A stretch of DNA of 64,000 bases from DASUCS01 sp041166385 (GTDB taxonomy: Bacteria > Actinomycetota > Acidimicrobiia > Acidimicrobiales > JACDCH01): contig JBEEFW010000159.1 of assembly GCA_041166385.1 (NCBI GenBank), positions 1 through 64,000 of the forward strand. The letters are read 5' to 3'. Positions 17,118 to 26,573 of the stretch are shown in pieces. Every line of letters starts with the position of its first letter. The first letter of the stretch is position 1. The translations under genes were made by a program, and so were the position numbers. The notes beneath the pieces were generated by a model, which saw only the letters and a program-made list of their open reading frames with translations, was not told the DNA's origin and ran no database searches.

Positions 17118-17718
17118 CGTTGCGATCCATCACGACCCCAAGCCGGGGGAGCACGGCTGGACGCAGACGGGCGTCTCCAACGAGAAGCTCGGCATGTGGG
17201 TGTTCCTCGGATCCGAGTGCCTGCTGTTCGGCGGGCTCATCTCGACCTACATGCTCTACAAGAACACTGCGCTGGCCGGCCCGCGGCCTCACGACCTGTA
17301 CGACATCCCGTTCACGTCGGTGTCGTCGTTCGTGCTGCTGATGAGCTCGATGACGATGGTGCTAGCGCTGTCCGCCATCCAGCGCGGGGACCACGAACGC
17401 CTACGAATCTGGCTCGCCACCACGGCCCTGCTCGGCGCCATCTTCATCTCCGGTCAGGTGTACGAGTTCACCGGGTTCGTGAAGCACGGCATGGGCTACA
17501 CGACCAACACGGCCGGGTCGGCGTTCTACACGCTCACCGGATTCCATGGCGTCCACGTGAGCCTCGGCATCGTGATGCTGATGTCGCTGTTCATGATGTC
17601 GTTGCGAGGACGGCTGCCGCAGGCCCGGTCCGAGGTGGTCGAGATCGTCGGGCTGTACTGGCACTTCGTCGACGTGGTGTGGATCCTGATCTTCACCGTG
17701 GTGTATCTGATCCCATGA
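17110..17718 (+). CDS. ctaE: Cytochrome c oxidase subunit III
   Basis: 202 residues from GTG 17110, overlapping the end of ctaD by 8 bases. The ORF can be read upstream to 17047, but that part overlaps the ctaD tail. Helices include LGMWVFLGSECLLFGGL (with the conserved Glu), GFHGVHVSLG and the C-terminal LYWHFVDVVWILIFTVVY. Subunit III stabilises subunit I and its proton uptake. Its TGA overlaps the ATG of the next gene. Confidence 0.95.
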   Translation: MSDVAIHHDPKPGEHGWTQTGVSNEKLGMWVFLGSECLLFGGLISTYMLYKNTALAGPRPHDLYDIPFTSVSSFVLLMSSMTMVLALSAIQRGDHERLRIWLATTALLGAIFISGQVYEFTGFVKHGMGYTTNTAGSAFYTLTGFHGVHVSLGIVMLMSLFMMSLRGRLPQARSEVVEIVGLYWHFVDVVWILIFTVVYLIP

Positions 17719-18068
17719 CCGCCACCGAGCACGCCGAGGTCGCCGAGTCCGCGGGGCACGTGGATCACGCCGAGCATTCGCACGCCCACCCGAGCGACGC
17801 GCAGTACATCCTGATCGCCGCCATCCTCGCGGCCATCACGGCGCTCGAGGTGGCGACGTACTACCTCGAATTCTTCAAGACGAACTTCGTCGCGCTGCTC
17901 ATCGCGCTCATCCCGATGATGATCGTGAAGTTTGGGATCGTCGCCGCCTTCTTCATGCATCTGAAGTTCGACAACAAGCTGTTCCGTCGGATCTTCATCA
18001 CCGGCATCCTCCTCGCCACGTTCGTCTACATGATCGTGCTGTTCTCGTTCCACGTCTTCAGTCACTGA
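17715..18068 (+). CDS. ctaF: Cytochrome c oxidase subunit IV (prokaryotic type)
   Basis: 117 residues from ATG 17715 (ATGA overlap with ctaE). An N-terminal 30 residues rich in His, Ala and Glu precede three membrane helices (about residues 36-56, 61-84, 92-115). AALEVATYY-like helix 1 and VAAFFMHLKFDNK between helices 2 and 3 are typical of the COX4/CyoD family. It is a small structural subunit of the caa3 oxidase. The His-rich N-terminus might bind metal (inference). Confidence 0.88.
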   Translation: MTATEHAEVAESAGHVDHAEHSHAHPSDAQYILIAAILAAITALEVATYYLEFFKTNFVALLIALIPMMIVKFGIVAAFFMHLKFDNKLFRRIFITGILLATFVYMIVLFSFHVFSH

Positions 18069-18073
18069 ATGAC

Positions 18074-18967
18074 ATGAACCCCTGGGCCTTCCAACCGCAC
18101 CCTGAGGTGTGGTTGTTGATCGCCTCCATCGTCGGGCTCGCGGTCTACGCGGTGCGCGTGATCGGACCGAAGGTCGTGCGCGACGGCTCGCCGATCGTCA
18201 CCCGACGCCAGAAGGCCTGGTTCGCACTCGCGCTCCTCCTCATGTGGGGTGCGGCCGACTGGCCGGTGCACGACATCGGTGAGCGCTACCTGTACTTCGT
18301 GCACATGCTGCAGCACCTCGTGTTCACGATGGCCGTGGCCCCGCTGTTCCTGCTGGCGATGCCCACATGGCTGGCCCGGCTGATCGTGGGCGACGGGTGG
18401 TTCGCCGGCAACGTGGTGCGCCGGTTGTGCCGGCCGGTCGTCGCTGGTGTGCTCTTCAACGCCGCGTTCGTGTTCGTGCACTACCCGCCGACCGTGAACG
18501 CGTCGGCCACGAACGGCGCGCTGCACTTCGGACTGCACCTGCTGATCGTCTCGACGGCGTTGCTCATGTGGATGCCGGTGTGCGGTCCGCTGCCCGAGCT
18601 GCGGCTCTCGCTCCCCGCGCAGATGCTCTACCTGTTCTGCCAGTCCATCGTGCCGACGGTGCCGTCCGCGTGGCTGATCTTCGCCGAGCGTCCCGTGTAC
18701 CGCGTGTACGACACCGCCTCCCGCCTCGGTGGCATCTCCGCAGTGTCCGACCAGCAAGCGGCCGGGGTGATCATGAAGCTCGGCGGCGGTTTCTTCCTGT
18801 GGTCGGTCATCTTCGTGATCTTCTTCAAGTGGTCAGCGCGTCATCAGGAAGCGGAACGCGTCGGCGTGCTCGTGTCCGAGCGCGATGTGTTGACGTGGGA
18901 CGAGGTTCAGGCCGAGCTCAACGAGCTCGAACGCCGCGGTCCGGCCCCCGTCGAGCCGACGAGCTGA
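18074..18967 (+). CDS. ctaG: Cytochrome c oxidase assembly factor CtaG-like (caa3 type)
   Basis: 297 residues, about seven membrane helices. The pattern MLQHLVFTMAVAPLFLLAMP, followed later by a FNAAFVFVHYPP helix and a SDQQAAGVIMKLGGG segment, matches the caa3_CtaG family. That family helps load copper or assemble the oxidase (established for Bacillus CtaG). The His residues in FVHMLQHL, FVHYP and LHFGLHLL could bind copper. It closes the oxidase run, 5 bases after ctaF. Confidence 0.88.
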   Translation: MNPWAFQPHPEVWLLIASIVGLAVYAVRVIGPKVVRDGSPIVTRRQKAWFALALLLMWGAADWPVHDIGERYLYFVHMLQHLVFTMAVAPLFLLAMPTWLARLIVGDGWFAGNVVRRLCRPVVAGVLFNAAFVFVHYPPTVNASATNGALHFGLHLLIVSTALLMWMPVCGPLPELRLSLPAQMLYLFCQSIVPTVPSAWLIFAERPVYRVYDTASRLGGISAVSDQQAAGVIMKLGGGFFLWSVIFVIFFKWSARHQEAERVGVLVSERDVLTWDEVQAELNELERRGPAPVEPTS

Positions 18968-19013
18968 CCCACCAACAGCCCGACACCGATACAACGCGCC
19001 AGTTCATCGCCCG

Positions 19014-20753
19014 ATGAACCTCATGGGACAGCCATCTGTACTCTCGGCCGCTGTGAGACGGCGGTCCGGCGCGATGTTGTGCTTGCTCGCGCTCGTGTTC
19101 GCGGGCGACGCCTTCTCGCTGGGTCACGGTCAGTACCGCGTGACCAGCGGCGACCTCATCGACATCGTGCGCGCCGCCGACGCGCCGGTTCTCGGCGTCG
19201 ATGCGTCACGCGCCGAGGCGCCGACGACGACGCCGCCCACCCTGCCGATCGCCGAGGCACCGGCGTGGTCCGAGCCGTCGGGTCCGGCCGACCCGCCGCC
19301 GCCTCCGCCGCCCCCGCCCCGGCCGTTGCGCGCCGCCCGACTCGACGTCGACTTCCCCGATCCGAATGTCGTATGGGGTGGTGACCGCTGGTACGCGTTC
19401 GCCACGAACTCCGGGCCGCGCAACGTGCAGGTCTCGGCATCGACCGACCTCGTGCATTGGACCCCACCCGTCGACGCAGCGCCGACGCTGCCGCCGTGGG
19501 CGGTGCCCGGCTACACGTGGGCGCCGAGCGTCGCCAAGATCGGCGGTCAGTGGGTGATGTACGTGAGCATCCTCGGCGTGTACGGCGGCCACTGCCTCGA
19601 TCGCCTCGTGGCCGTCGGGCCGGGCGGTCCGTACTCGTTCGTCGACGGCGGCCCGTTGGTGTGCGAGGAGACGGGCGGCAACGGTGCCATCGATCCGTCG
19701 GTGTCGATCATCGGTGGCGTGCCGTACCTGTACTGGAAAGCGGACGGCGCCCTCGCGCAACAGTTGTTCGGCGCCGCGTTGACGTCTGACGGCCTGGCGC
19801 TCGCCGGTCCGCCGCGGCACCTGCTGACGGCGTCGGCCGCGTGGCAGCGCACCGGGATCGAGAACCCGTCGATGATCGCGGGGTTCGGTGTCGACTGGCT
19901 CGTGTACTCGGGTGCTTATTGGGCGACGCGTCAGTACGCGATGGGTTTCGCGCGGTGTGAGGGCCCGCTCGGGCCGTGTACGGAGGTGAGCAGCCGCGGA
20001 CCATGGATCGGCACGACCGGCGGTGTCTCCGGTCCAGGCGGAGGCGACGTGTTCGTCGGTCCTTTCGGCGACCTTCACCTCGCGTATCACTCATGGTCCG
20101 GCGGGCCCGGGTACGCCGCCGGCGGGCACCGGCCGCTGCACATCGAGGCGATCGACCTCGACGCGAACGGACCGTCGATCGCGGATCGCGCGCCGACGGG
20201 CGCGATGGCGCCGCTGGTGATTTCGCCGGATGGCGTGACGGTGAGCGGTGAGGCGTTCGATCCCGACACGAACGGCGCCACCGACGCTGACGTGTACGTC
20301 GATGGACGAAGGGTCGTGTCGCTGGCGGCGCATCCCACGTTCAGCACGACGCTGGCGACACCCGTCGATGGACCGCACCGCGTGTGTGTCGTCGCCGTCG
20401 ACGACCTCGAGCAGTCACGGCCGACGATCGGTTGCCAGGACTTCGCGATCACGTCGAAGCCTTTCGGGGCGCTCGTCCCGTCGCCGGCATCAGGAGTGGT
20501 GGCGGGATGGGCGATCGCGCCGTCTACCACCGGTTCGATCGCGGTCGACGTCTACGTCGACGGCCGATACGTGACCAGCACGCCGGCCAACATCCCGCGC
20601 GACGACGTGGCCGGTCTGTGGCCGGCGTACGGCGCGGCTCACGGCTTCTTCGCGTCCGTGCCGATCGTCGGCCCGGGACCGCACACGATCTGCGCGTACG
20701 GCATCGTCGACGACAACCAGCCCGCCCCGCGTCTCGGCTGCATCTCCATCTAG
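19014..20753 (+). CDS. Secreted GH43-like five-bladed beta-propeller protein
   Basis: 579 residues with an N-terminal hydrophobic segment (about 20-35), then a Thr/Pro/Ala linker containing nine Pro in a row. From about residue 110 the blade pattern of glycoside hydrolase family 43 is seen: DFPDPNVVW (candidate base Asp), AIDPSVSI (second Asp) and GIENPSMI (candidate acid Glu). The second half (from about 400) has two beta-sandwich-like repeats with VDVYVDGR and ADVYVDGR motifs. It probably cleaves or binds an arabinan/xylan-type glycan outside the cell. Substrate uncertain. Confidence 0.7.
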   Translation: MNLMGQPSVLSAAVRRRSGAMLCLLALVFAGDAFSLGHGQYRVTSGDLIDIVRAADAPVLGVDASRAEAPTTTPPTLPIAEAPAWSEPSGPADPPPPPPPPPRPLRAARLDVDFPDPNVVWGGDRWYAFATNSGPRNVQVSASTDLVHWTPPVDAAPTLPPWAVPGYTWAPSVAKIGGQWVMYVSILGVYGGHCLDRLVAVGPGGPYSFVDGGPLVCEETGGNGAIDPSVSIIGGVPYLYWKADGALAQQLFGAALTSDGLALAGPPRHLLTASAAWQRTGIENPSMIAGFGVDWLVYSGAYWATRQYAMGFARCEGPLGPCTEVSSRGPWIGTTGGVSGPGGGDVFVGPFGDLHLAYHSWSGGPGYAAGGHRPLHIEAIDLDANGPSIADRAPTGAMAPLVISPDGVTVSGEAFDPDTNGATDADVYVDGRRVVSLAAHPTFSTTLATPVDGPHRVCVVAVDDLEQSRPTIGCQDFAITSKPFGALVPSPASGVVAGWAIAPSTTGSIAVDVYVDGRYVTSTPANIPRDDVAGLWPAYGAAHGFFASVPIVGPGPHTICAYGIVDDNQPAPRLGCISI

Positions 20754-21012
20754 ACGAATCAGGTTCCGCGAACTCTCGGCGCGTTTGACGACCGGATGTG
20801 TCGCAAACGGCGCCAATAGTCGTCGACCTCGAAGTCTTGGCGCGCTTGGCGACGTTCCATGTCGCTCTGGTACCACAAAGGCGTCTCGGCGCGACCGCCC
20901 ACCTCGACGGGCGCCGCCCGACGCCGTGCTCATCGCGCTGTTTCACCATGGTGACCAGCGCCGACTCTGACGAATCGGCCGCCGGCGACCCACACAGAGG
21001 TTGGAAGGAGCG
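20754..21012. other. Intergenic stretch without a recognised gene
   Basis: 259 bases between two convergent genes. A weak imperfect inverted repeat (GGCGCGTTTG near 20780 with CAAACGGCGCC near 20815) could act in termination. No ORF here has a believable product. Confidence 0.5.
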
Positions 21013-21735
21013 CTACTCCCAGCGGAAGGTGCGGGCGGCGAGTGTCGGGGCGACGACGGCCCAGGCCGCGAGCACGACCCACGCTTTCGCCGGGACGGTG
21101 TGCGCGGTCGACAACGTGCCCACGAGCGCTTGGGCGAGCGCGCCCGACGGCAACAGCTCCGCCACGAATCGCACGGCGCTCGGCAGCTCGGAGAGCGGCA
21201 CCACCATCCCGCCGATCAGCAACAGCACCAGGTACAGCCCGTTGGCCGCCGCCAGCGTGACCTCGCCGCGCAACGTGCCGGCCATCAACAACCCGAGCCC
21301 GCTGAACGCGACCGTGCCGAGCACGACCGCGGCGACGGCACCGGCGCGTACCGACGGGTCCCACCCGAGGGCCATCGCCAACGCGATCAGCAGCGCGATC
21401 TGCACTACCTCGACGGCGATGATCGAGACCGTCTTCGCCGCGAGCAAGCGCGGGCGGCCGAGTGGTGTCGAGCCGAGCCGCTTGAGCACGCCGTATTGCC
21501 GTTCGAACGACGTGCCGATCGCCAGCTGCACCATGCCCGTCGACATCACAGCCAGCGCGAGCACGCCGGGCGTGAGGAAGTCGACCGAGTCGGCGAAGTC
21601 GCCCTTCGGCAGCACGTCGGCCGTCGAGAAGAACCCGAGCAACAGCAACGGGATACCGAGGATGAGCAACAGCGACTCGCCTCGGCGCAGTGTGAGCGTG
21701 ATCTCGATTCGGGTCTGCGCGGCCAGCGCCTTCAT
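21013..21735 (-). CDS. ABC-2 type transporter permease
   Basis: 240 residues from ATG 21735. Six membrane helices in the ABC-2 arrangement. The cytoplasmic motif SFERQYGVLKRLGSTPLGRPRL sits after helix 2, the family hallmark. The C-terminal half has GGMVVPLSELP, the usual loop before the last two helices. It works with the ATPase encoded just upstream, sharing ATGA. The pair belongs to the class used for drug, antibiotic or lipid export. Substrate unknown. Confidence 0.9.
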   Translation of the reverse strand: MKALAAQTRIEITLTLRRGESLLLILGIPLLLLGFFSTADVLPKGDFADSVDFLTPGVLALAVMSTGMVQLAIGTSFERQYGVLKRLGSTPLGRPRLLAAKTVSIIAVEVVQIALLIALAMALGWDPSVRAGAVAAVVLGTVAFSGLGLLMAGTLRGEVTLAAANGLYLVLLLIGGMVVPLSELPSAVRFVAELLPSGALAQALVGTLSTAHTVPAKAWVVLAAWAVVAPTLAARTFRWE

Positions 21736-22670
21736 TGGCGCGACTCCGGTCTGATGATCGGGTGCTCGCCGGTGATCGCGGTGAGCCGGAGGAAGACGTC
21801 TTCGAGGCGTTGGCGTCCGGCCCGCAGATCGGCGAGGGGAAGGTCGTGCTCCGCGAGCCACGCGGTGATCGCGGCGACGTTGTTCGGCGTCGGCGCGATC
21901 GCCACCTTGTACTCGCCGGGGCTCACCTCGTCGACGAACGCGTTCACGGCACGCCCGAGTCCGGCCGTGTCGAGATGAGGGGGGGCGCCGAAGCGGATCT
22001 CGGCGTCCTCCGACGAGCGCATCAGCTCCGCAGGTGTGCCGCTGGCCACCACCGCGCCCTTGTCGACGATCACGATGCGGTCGGCCATACGCTCGGCCTC
22101 TTCGAGGTCGTGCGTCGTCAGCAACACGGTCACACCCGTCTGCCGCAGCTCGGCGATCAGCTCGCGAATCAACTGGCGTCCGGCGACGTCCACCCCCGAC
22201 GTCGGCTCGTCGAGGAAGGCCACCTCCGGCTTGCCGATCAGCGCCAGCGCCAACGACAGTCGCTGCTGCTCGCCGCCCGACAGCCGCCGCCATGTGCTGG
22301 TGCGGAGGTGCGTGAGCCCGACTCGGTCGAGTAGCAACGCGGGATCGTCGTGATCGTCGTAGTACGACGCGAAGAGCTCGAGCGCCTCCAGCGGCCTGAT
22401 CCCGAGATACACACCGCCGGACTGGAGCATCACGCCGATGCGGCGCGCGAGCTCCCGGTGTCCGGCGATCGGGTCGAGCCCGAGCACGCGCACCCGTCCC
22501 GACGACGGCCGCCGGTAGCCCTCGAGTGTCTCGACCGTTGTGGTCTTGCCCGCGCCGTTCGGCCCGAGCAGCGCCAGCACCTCACCCGATTCGACGGTGA
22601 ACGACACCCCGTTCAGCGCGCGGACGGCGCCGTACTGCACCCCGAGTTCGTCCACTTCGATTACGCCCAA
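21732..22670 (-). CDS. ABC transporter ATP-binding protein (drug-export class)
   Basis: 312 residues. Walker A GPNGAGKTT, Q-loop MLQSGGVY, signature LSGGEQQRLSLALAL, Walker B VAFLDEPTSGVD and the H-loop TTHDLEEAE are all intact. The region after about residue 225 is the extra domain of the CcmA/DrrA class, ending LEDVFLRLT. It is the first gene of a two-gene minus-strand operon with the ABC-2 permease. It is divergent from serS over 45 bases that hold nested palindromes. Confidence 0.93.
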   Translation of the reverse strand: MGVIEVDELGVQYGAVRALNGVSFTVESGEVLALLGPNGAGKTTTVETLEGYRRPSSGRVRVLGLDPIAGHRELARRIGVMLQSGGVYLGIRPLEALELFASYYDDHDDPALLLDRVGLTHLRTSTWRRLSGGEQQRLSLALALIGKPEVAFLDEPTSGVDVAGRQLIRELIAELRQTGVTVLLTTHDLEEAERMADRIVIVDKGAVVASGTPAELMRSSEDAEIRFGAPPHLDTAGLGRAVNAFVDEVSPGEYKVAIAPTPNNVAAITAWLAEHDLPLADLRAGRQRLEDVFLRLTAITGEHPIIRPESRQ

Positions 22671-22676
22671 GGGAAT

Positions 22677-22705
22677 GCGACCCTAGTGGTCGCGTGACCC
22701 CACTA
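22677..22705. promoter_or_regulatory. Nested palindromes in the ABC/serS divergent promoter
   Basis: GCGACC (22677-22682) pairs with GGTCGC (22688-22693). Overlapping it, TAGTGG (22684-22689) pairs with CCACTA (22700-22705), with GGTC-GCGT-GACC between. The site is 6 bases from the ABC gene start and 11 bases from serS. It could be an operator for either gene, or alternative hairpins in the serS leader. Confidence 0.35.
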
Positions 22706-22715
22706 CGGTTCGCCG

Positions 22716-24017
22716 ATGCTCGACATTCGGCGCATCCGCACCGACTTCGACGGCGTGCGCGCGGCCCTCGCCCGCCGAGGCGACGCCGCGGTCGAAGCCG
22801 ACCTGCGCCGAGCCCTCGCGCTCGACGAACGCCTCCGAAAGATCGTCGCCGAACGTGACGAACTGCGTGGCCGCGTCAACGCCCTGTCAAAGCAGGTCGG
22901 GACGTTGCGGCGCGACGGGAACACCAAGGACGCCGAGGTCCTCCAGGAGGAGAGCCGGCTGCTCGGCGAGCGCGAGAGCACGCTCGCGGCCGAGTACGAC
23001 GACATCGGCACCACGCTGCGCGACACCCTCCTGCGCATCCCGAACATCCCGGCAGCGGAGGCGCCCGACGGCGCTGGTCCCGAGGACAACGTGGTGCTCG
23101 AGATCGTTGGCTTCGACCCTGAGGCGTACGGCGAGCACCAGCGGGTGCCGCACTGGGACATCGGCGCGGAGCTCGGCATTCTCGATGCCGAACGGGCCTC
23201 CAAGCTCTCGGGCTCGATGTTCGCCGTCTACCGCGGTGCCGGCGCCCGGCTACTCCGCGCGCTCACGCAACTCGCGCTCGACCGGCACACGTCGGGCGTC
23301 GGCGCGTACGAGGAGATCCGTCCGCCGACCCTGGTTCGCACCGAGACGATGATCGCGACGGGTCAGCTCCCGAAATTCGCGGACGACGCCTACAAGGTCG
23401 AACGCGACGACCTGTGGCTGATCCCGACGGCCGAGGCGCCACTCACGTCGATGCACCGCGACGAGGTGCTCGACGAGGCTGACTTGCCGCGCCGGTTCAC
23501 CGCGTACACGCCCTGCTTCCGGCGGGAGGCCGGCTCGGCCGGCGCCGACACGCGGGGCACGCTGCGCACGCACGAGTTCGACAAGGTCGAGTTGTTTGCG
23601 TACTGCACGCCCGATCAAGCCAGCGCTGTGCACCTAGACATGCGCGAGCGCGCCACCGACATCATCTCGGATCTGGGTCTTGCGTATCGCATCCTCGACC
23701 TCTGTACTGGCGACCTGGGCTTCTCCAGCGCGCGCACCTTCGACCTCGAGGTGTACGCGCCCGGCTGCGATCGTTGGTTGGAGGTGTCGTCGGTGTCGTG
23801 GTTCTCCGACTATCAAGCGCGCCGAGCCAACGTCCGCTACCGCCCGAATGGCGCAAAAGGCGCCGAACTGTGCCACACGTTGAACGGTTCCGCGATGGCC
23901 TGGTCGCGCATCTGGCCGGCGATCCTGGAGACCCACCGACAGCCTGACGGCTCCATCGAACTTCCGAAGGTGCTACACCCATACTTCGGAGGCGCGACCG
24001 CCATCCGCAGGGGGTAG
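22716..24017 (+). CDS. serS: Seryl-tRNA synthetase
   Basis: 433 residues, normal for bacterial SerRS. It starts MLDIRRIRTDFDGVRAAL, then a long coiled-coil arm (about residues 25-100) that grips the tRNA-Ser variable arm. The class II core has motif 2 FTAYTPCFRREAGSAG with TRGTLRTHEFDKVE, and motif 3 LNGSAMAWSR near the end. It charges tRNA-Ser with serine. It is followed after 3 bases by the MMPL transporter. Confidence 0.97.
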   Translation: MLDIRRIRTDFDGVRAALARRGDAAVEADLRRALALDERLRKIVAERDELRGRVNALSKQVGTLRRDGNTKDAEVLQEESRLLGERESTLAAEYDDIGTTLRDTLLRIPNIPAAEAPDGAGPEDNVVLEIVGFDPEAYGEHQRVPHWDIGAELGILDAERASKLSGSMFAVYRGAGARLLRALTQLALDRHTSGVGAYEEIRPPTLVRTETMIATGQLPKFADDAYKVERDDLWLIPTAEAPLTSMHRDEVLDEADLPRRFTAYTPCFRREAGSAGADTRGTLRTHEFDKVELFAYCTPDQASAVHLDMRERATDIISDLGLAYRILDLCTGDLGFSSARTFDLEVYAPGCDRWLEVSSVSWFSDYQARRANVRYRPNGAKGAELCHTLNGSAMAWSRIWPAILETHRQPDGSIELPKVLHPYFGGATAIRRG

Positions 24018-24020
24018 TCG

Positions 24021-26498
24021 GTGCAACGGTTCTGGTCCTACGTCGCGGTGCAGCTCGGCAAGCGCGCTGGTGTGGTGTCGGTTGTCGGGCTGCTGATCAC
24101 CGTCGGCCTCGGGCTCGGCATCACCAAGCTCGAGTTCGCCACGGGCCAGGACAGCTACCTCAACAAGAGCGATCAGGTCTACAAGGACAACGTCGCGTAT
24201 CAAGAGCTCTTCGGCGGCCAGGCGATGCTCACGGTGATCACGATGTCCGAGGGTCACACCATCGACGAACTGTTCACAAAGGCCGAACGCGACCAGTTTG
24301 CGAGCCTGCACGACACCCTTGTGGCGTCTGGGAAGTACAAGGGCGTGATCACGCCGCTGAGCGTGCTCGAGTTCTCCGACAATCTCGTCAAGAGCCCCGA
24401 TGGCAACCCGACCAACAGCGTGGCGGCCAAGGCCACGCTGGCGGCGAACGGGAAGGAGACGCCTGGAACGCCGGCAGCCGCGGCGCGCAATGCGGACTTC
24501 CTGGAGACGTCGACACGGTTGCTGGCGATCCCCGCCGACAAGCAGACGTTCGACAATCCCGAGTGGGTGAAGTTCCTGCTGTACGGCAACGACGGTCAAG
24601 TGCGCAAAGCGCTGCGATCGTTCATGCCCGACGACCGTCACGCGCAAGTGATCGTGCGGTTGCTGGGCAACCAGTCGATCGACGACGAGGGGGTCGCCGC
24701 CACGGCGGTGCAGCAGGAGGCCAAGAAGCTCACGTTCGACAACGCCTCGACCGTCACGACCGGCGCGTCGATCTTGCTGAAAGACATCAACGACTACCTG
24801 CGCGGCGGAATGCTCACGCTGGGCGGCATCGCGGTCGCGATCATGATCGTGATCCTGTTGGTGTTCTTCAACGTGCGTTGGCGGTTGCTGCCGCTCGTCG
24901 TCATCCTCATCGGTGTCGTGTGGGCGTTCGGACTCGCCGGCTATCTCGGCATCCCTCTCACGATTGTGACCATCGCCGGACTGCCCGTGATGCTGGGTGT
25001 GGGCATCGACTACGCGATCCAGATGCACGCGCGCGTCGAAGAGGAGGTGTTGGTCGGTCGTGCTGATCACCCCATCCAGGAGACGGCGCGGAACCTGTGC
25101 CCGGCGCTGCTGGTCGTCACGTTCGACGCGATCTTCGCGTTCGCGGCACTGCGCTTTGCCAAGGTCCCGATGCTCCGAGCTTTCGGGTTGCTCCTCGCCG
25201 TCGGCATCGCCGTCATCTGTTTCGCGTCGATCATCATCCCGCTCGCCATCCTCGGCATCCGCGAGTTCAAGTCGCCGACGAGTCGCAGGGTGGAGGGTTT
25301 CGAACCCGGTTACTTGGGTCGGTTCACCGAGAAGCTCGGCAGCCTGCCGGCCGCGTCCGCGGTCCCGCTGATCATCGCCAGCATCGTGATCTTCTTCGGC
25401 GGCCTTGCCGTCGAGGACAAGCTCACGTTGCAGACCGACCCGATCGAGTGGGTCAACCAGAAGTCGCAGACGATCAAGGACATCAAGAAGCTCGACAGCG
25501 AGGTGCACTCGTCGAGCGAGATGGGCGTGTTCGCCCGCGCCGACAACGTGTTCTCCGACGAGTTCGTCGCGTTCTCGCACTCGTTCACGCACGCGACGTT
25601 GGACCAGTACGGGCCGAAGGGGTTGATCCTCACCGGGTCGAGCATCGAGACGGCCGTCGGTGATCTCATCCAGGTGCCGGGCGCCAGCGACATCCCTCCG
25701 ACGGGCGCCGATGTGAAAGCGGCGTTCGACGTCGCGCCGGTCGACATCCAAGTGTCGACGGTGGCGGAAGGAGGCAAGGCGTTCAACATCGTGTTCCGCA
25801 CCGGCGTGGCGTCGTTGGAGGAGCGGGCACCGATGGTGCGTGAGGTGCGCACCAACACCCATCCGCCAGCGGGCATCCGCGCCACACCTGCTGGTCTCGC
25901 GGTCGTCGGCGTCGGTCTGCTCGACAACCTCGAGGCCAACCGCATCCTGTTGACCTACCTGGCGATCGTGTTCGTGTTCCTCTTCCTCGCCGTCCGGCTG
26001 CGCTCGGTGGTGCGGTCACTGCTGTCGCTCGTGCCGGTGCTCATCGCGGTGGGTGTGGCGTCGCTCGTGGCGTGGTCGCTGAGCCTGAAGCTGAGCCCAA
26101 TGACGGCGGTCGGTGGTCCGCTCGTGATCGCCGCGTGTACGGAGTTCACGTCTCTGATCCTGCTGCGCTTCATCGAGGAACGGCGCCGCGGGCTCGAACC
26201 GAAGGAAGCAGTCGACGTCGCCGCGTCGCGCACCGGCCGCGCGTTCATCGTCTCGGGCATGACCGCCATCGCCGGCGTCGCCGTGCTGTCATTCTCCTCG
26301 CTCCCGTTGCTGCGCGACTTCGGCCGCATCGTGGCGATGAACGTGACCGTCGCGCTGCTGAGCGCGTTGGTCGTGTTGCCGCCGATGTTGGTGTGGGCCG
26401 ACAAGCGCAACTGGGTGTCGCGCGGCTTGGTGAAGCCGGTGGCCGAGCCCTACATCGACACGCCGCCTCTCGGTGGCGTCGCGGCCCCAGCCGACTAG
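24021..26498 (+). CDS. MMPL/RND superfamily transporter
   Basis: 825 residues from GTG 24021. The topology is two copies of one membrane helix, a large outside domain and five helices (helices at about 15-35, 265-420, 440-460, 640-800). The first repeat has the RND motif MLGVGIDYAIQMHARVEEE, with the Asp-Tyr pair used for proton coupling. In the second repeat the matching place reads CTEFTSLILLRFIEERRRG. The family exports lipids or hydrophobic compounds using the proton gradient. The end of the protein leads directly into the Opu ATPase gene. Substrate unknown. Confidence 0.88.
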   Translation: MQRFWSYVAVQLGKRAGVVSVVGLLITVGLGLGITKLEFATGQDSYLNKSDQVYKDNVAYQELFGGQAMLTVITMSEGHTIDELFTKAERDQFASLHDTLVASGKYKGVITPLSVLEFSDNLVKSPDGNPTNSVAAKATLAANGKETPGTPAAAARNADFLETSTRLLAIPADKQTFDNPEWVKFLLYGNDGQVRKALRSFMPDDRHAQVIVRLLGNQSIDDEGVAATAVQQEAKKLTFDNASTVTTGASILLKDINDYLRGGMLTLGGIAVAIMIVILLVFFNVRWRLLPLVVILIGVVWAFGLAGYLGIPLTIVTIAGLPVMLGVGIDYAIQMHARVEEEVLVGRADHPIQETARNLCPALLVVTFDAIFAFAALRFAKVPMLRAFGLLLAVGIAVICFASIIIPLAILGIREFKSPTSRRVEGFEPGYLGRFTEKLGSLPAASAVPLIIASIVIFFGGLAVEDKLTLQTDPIEWVNQKSQTIKDIKKLDSEVHSSSEMGVFARADNVFSDEFVAFSHSFTHATLDQYGPKGLILTGSSIETAVGDLIQVPGASDIPPTGADVKAAFDVAPVDIQVSTVAEGGKAFNIVFRTGVASLEERAPMVREVRTNTHPPAGIRATPAGLAVVGVGLLDNLEANRILLTYLAIVFVFLFLAVRLRSVVRSLLSLVPVLIAVGVASLVAWSLSLKLSPMTAVGGPLVIAACTEFTSLILLRFIEERRRGLEPKEAVDVAASRTGRAFIVSGMTAIAGVAVLSFSSLPLLRDFGRIVAMNVTVALLSALVVLPPMLVWADKRNWVSRGLVKPVAEPYIDTPPLGGVAAPAD

Positions 26499-26573
26499 AT
26501 TTCCCGCATCGCAGAAGTCGCCATTCGGCTCGAGCGCGTCTCAAAACGGTTCCCGGGTTCGCGCAACGCGGCC

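Noticed and set aside
20785..20970. 61-codon plus-strand ORF after the GH43-like gene
   Set aside because: Arg/Pro-rich, no ribosome site, no features.
23973..25862. 629-codon minus-strand frame opposite the MMPL transporter
   Set aside because: Same shadow composition (His, Arg, Asp, Gln), no motifs, and it covers a clear transporter.
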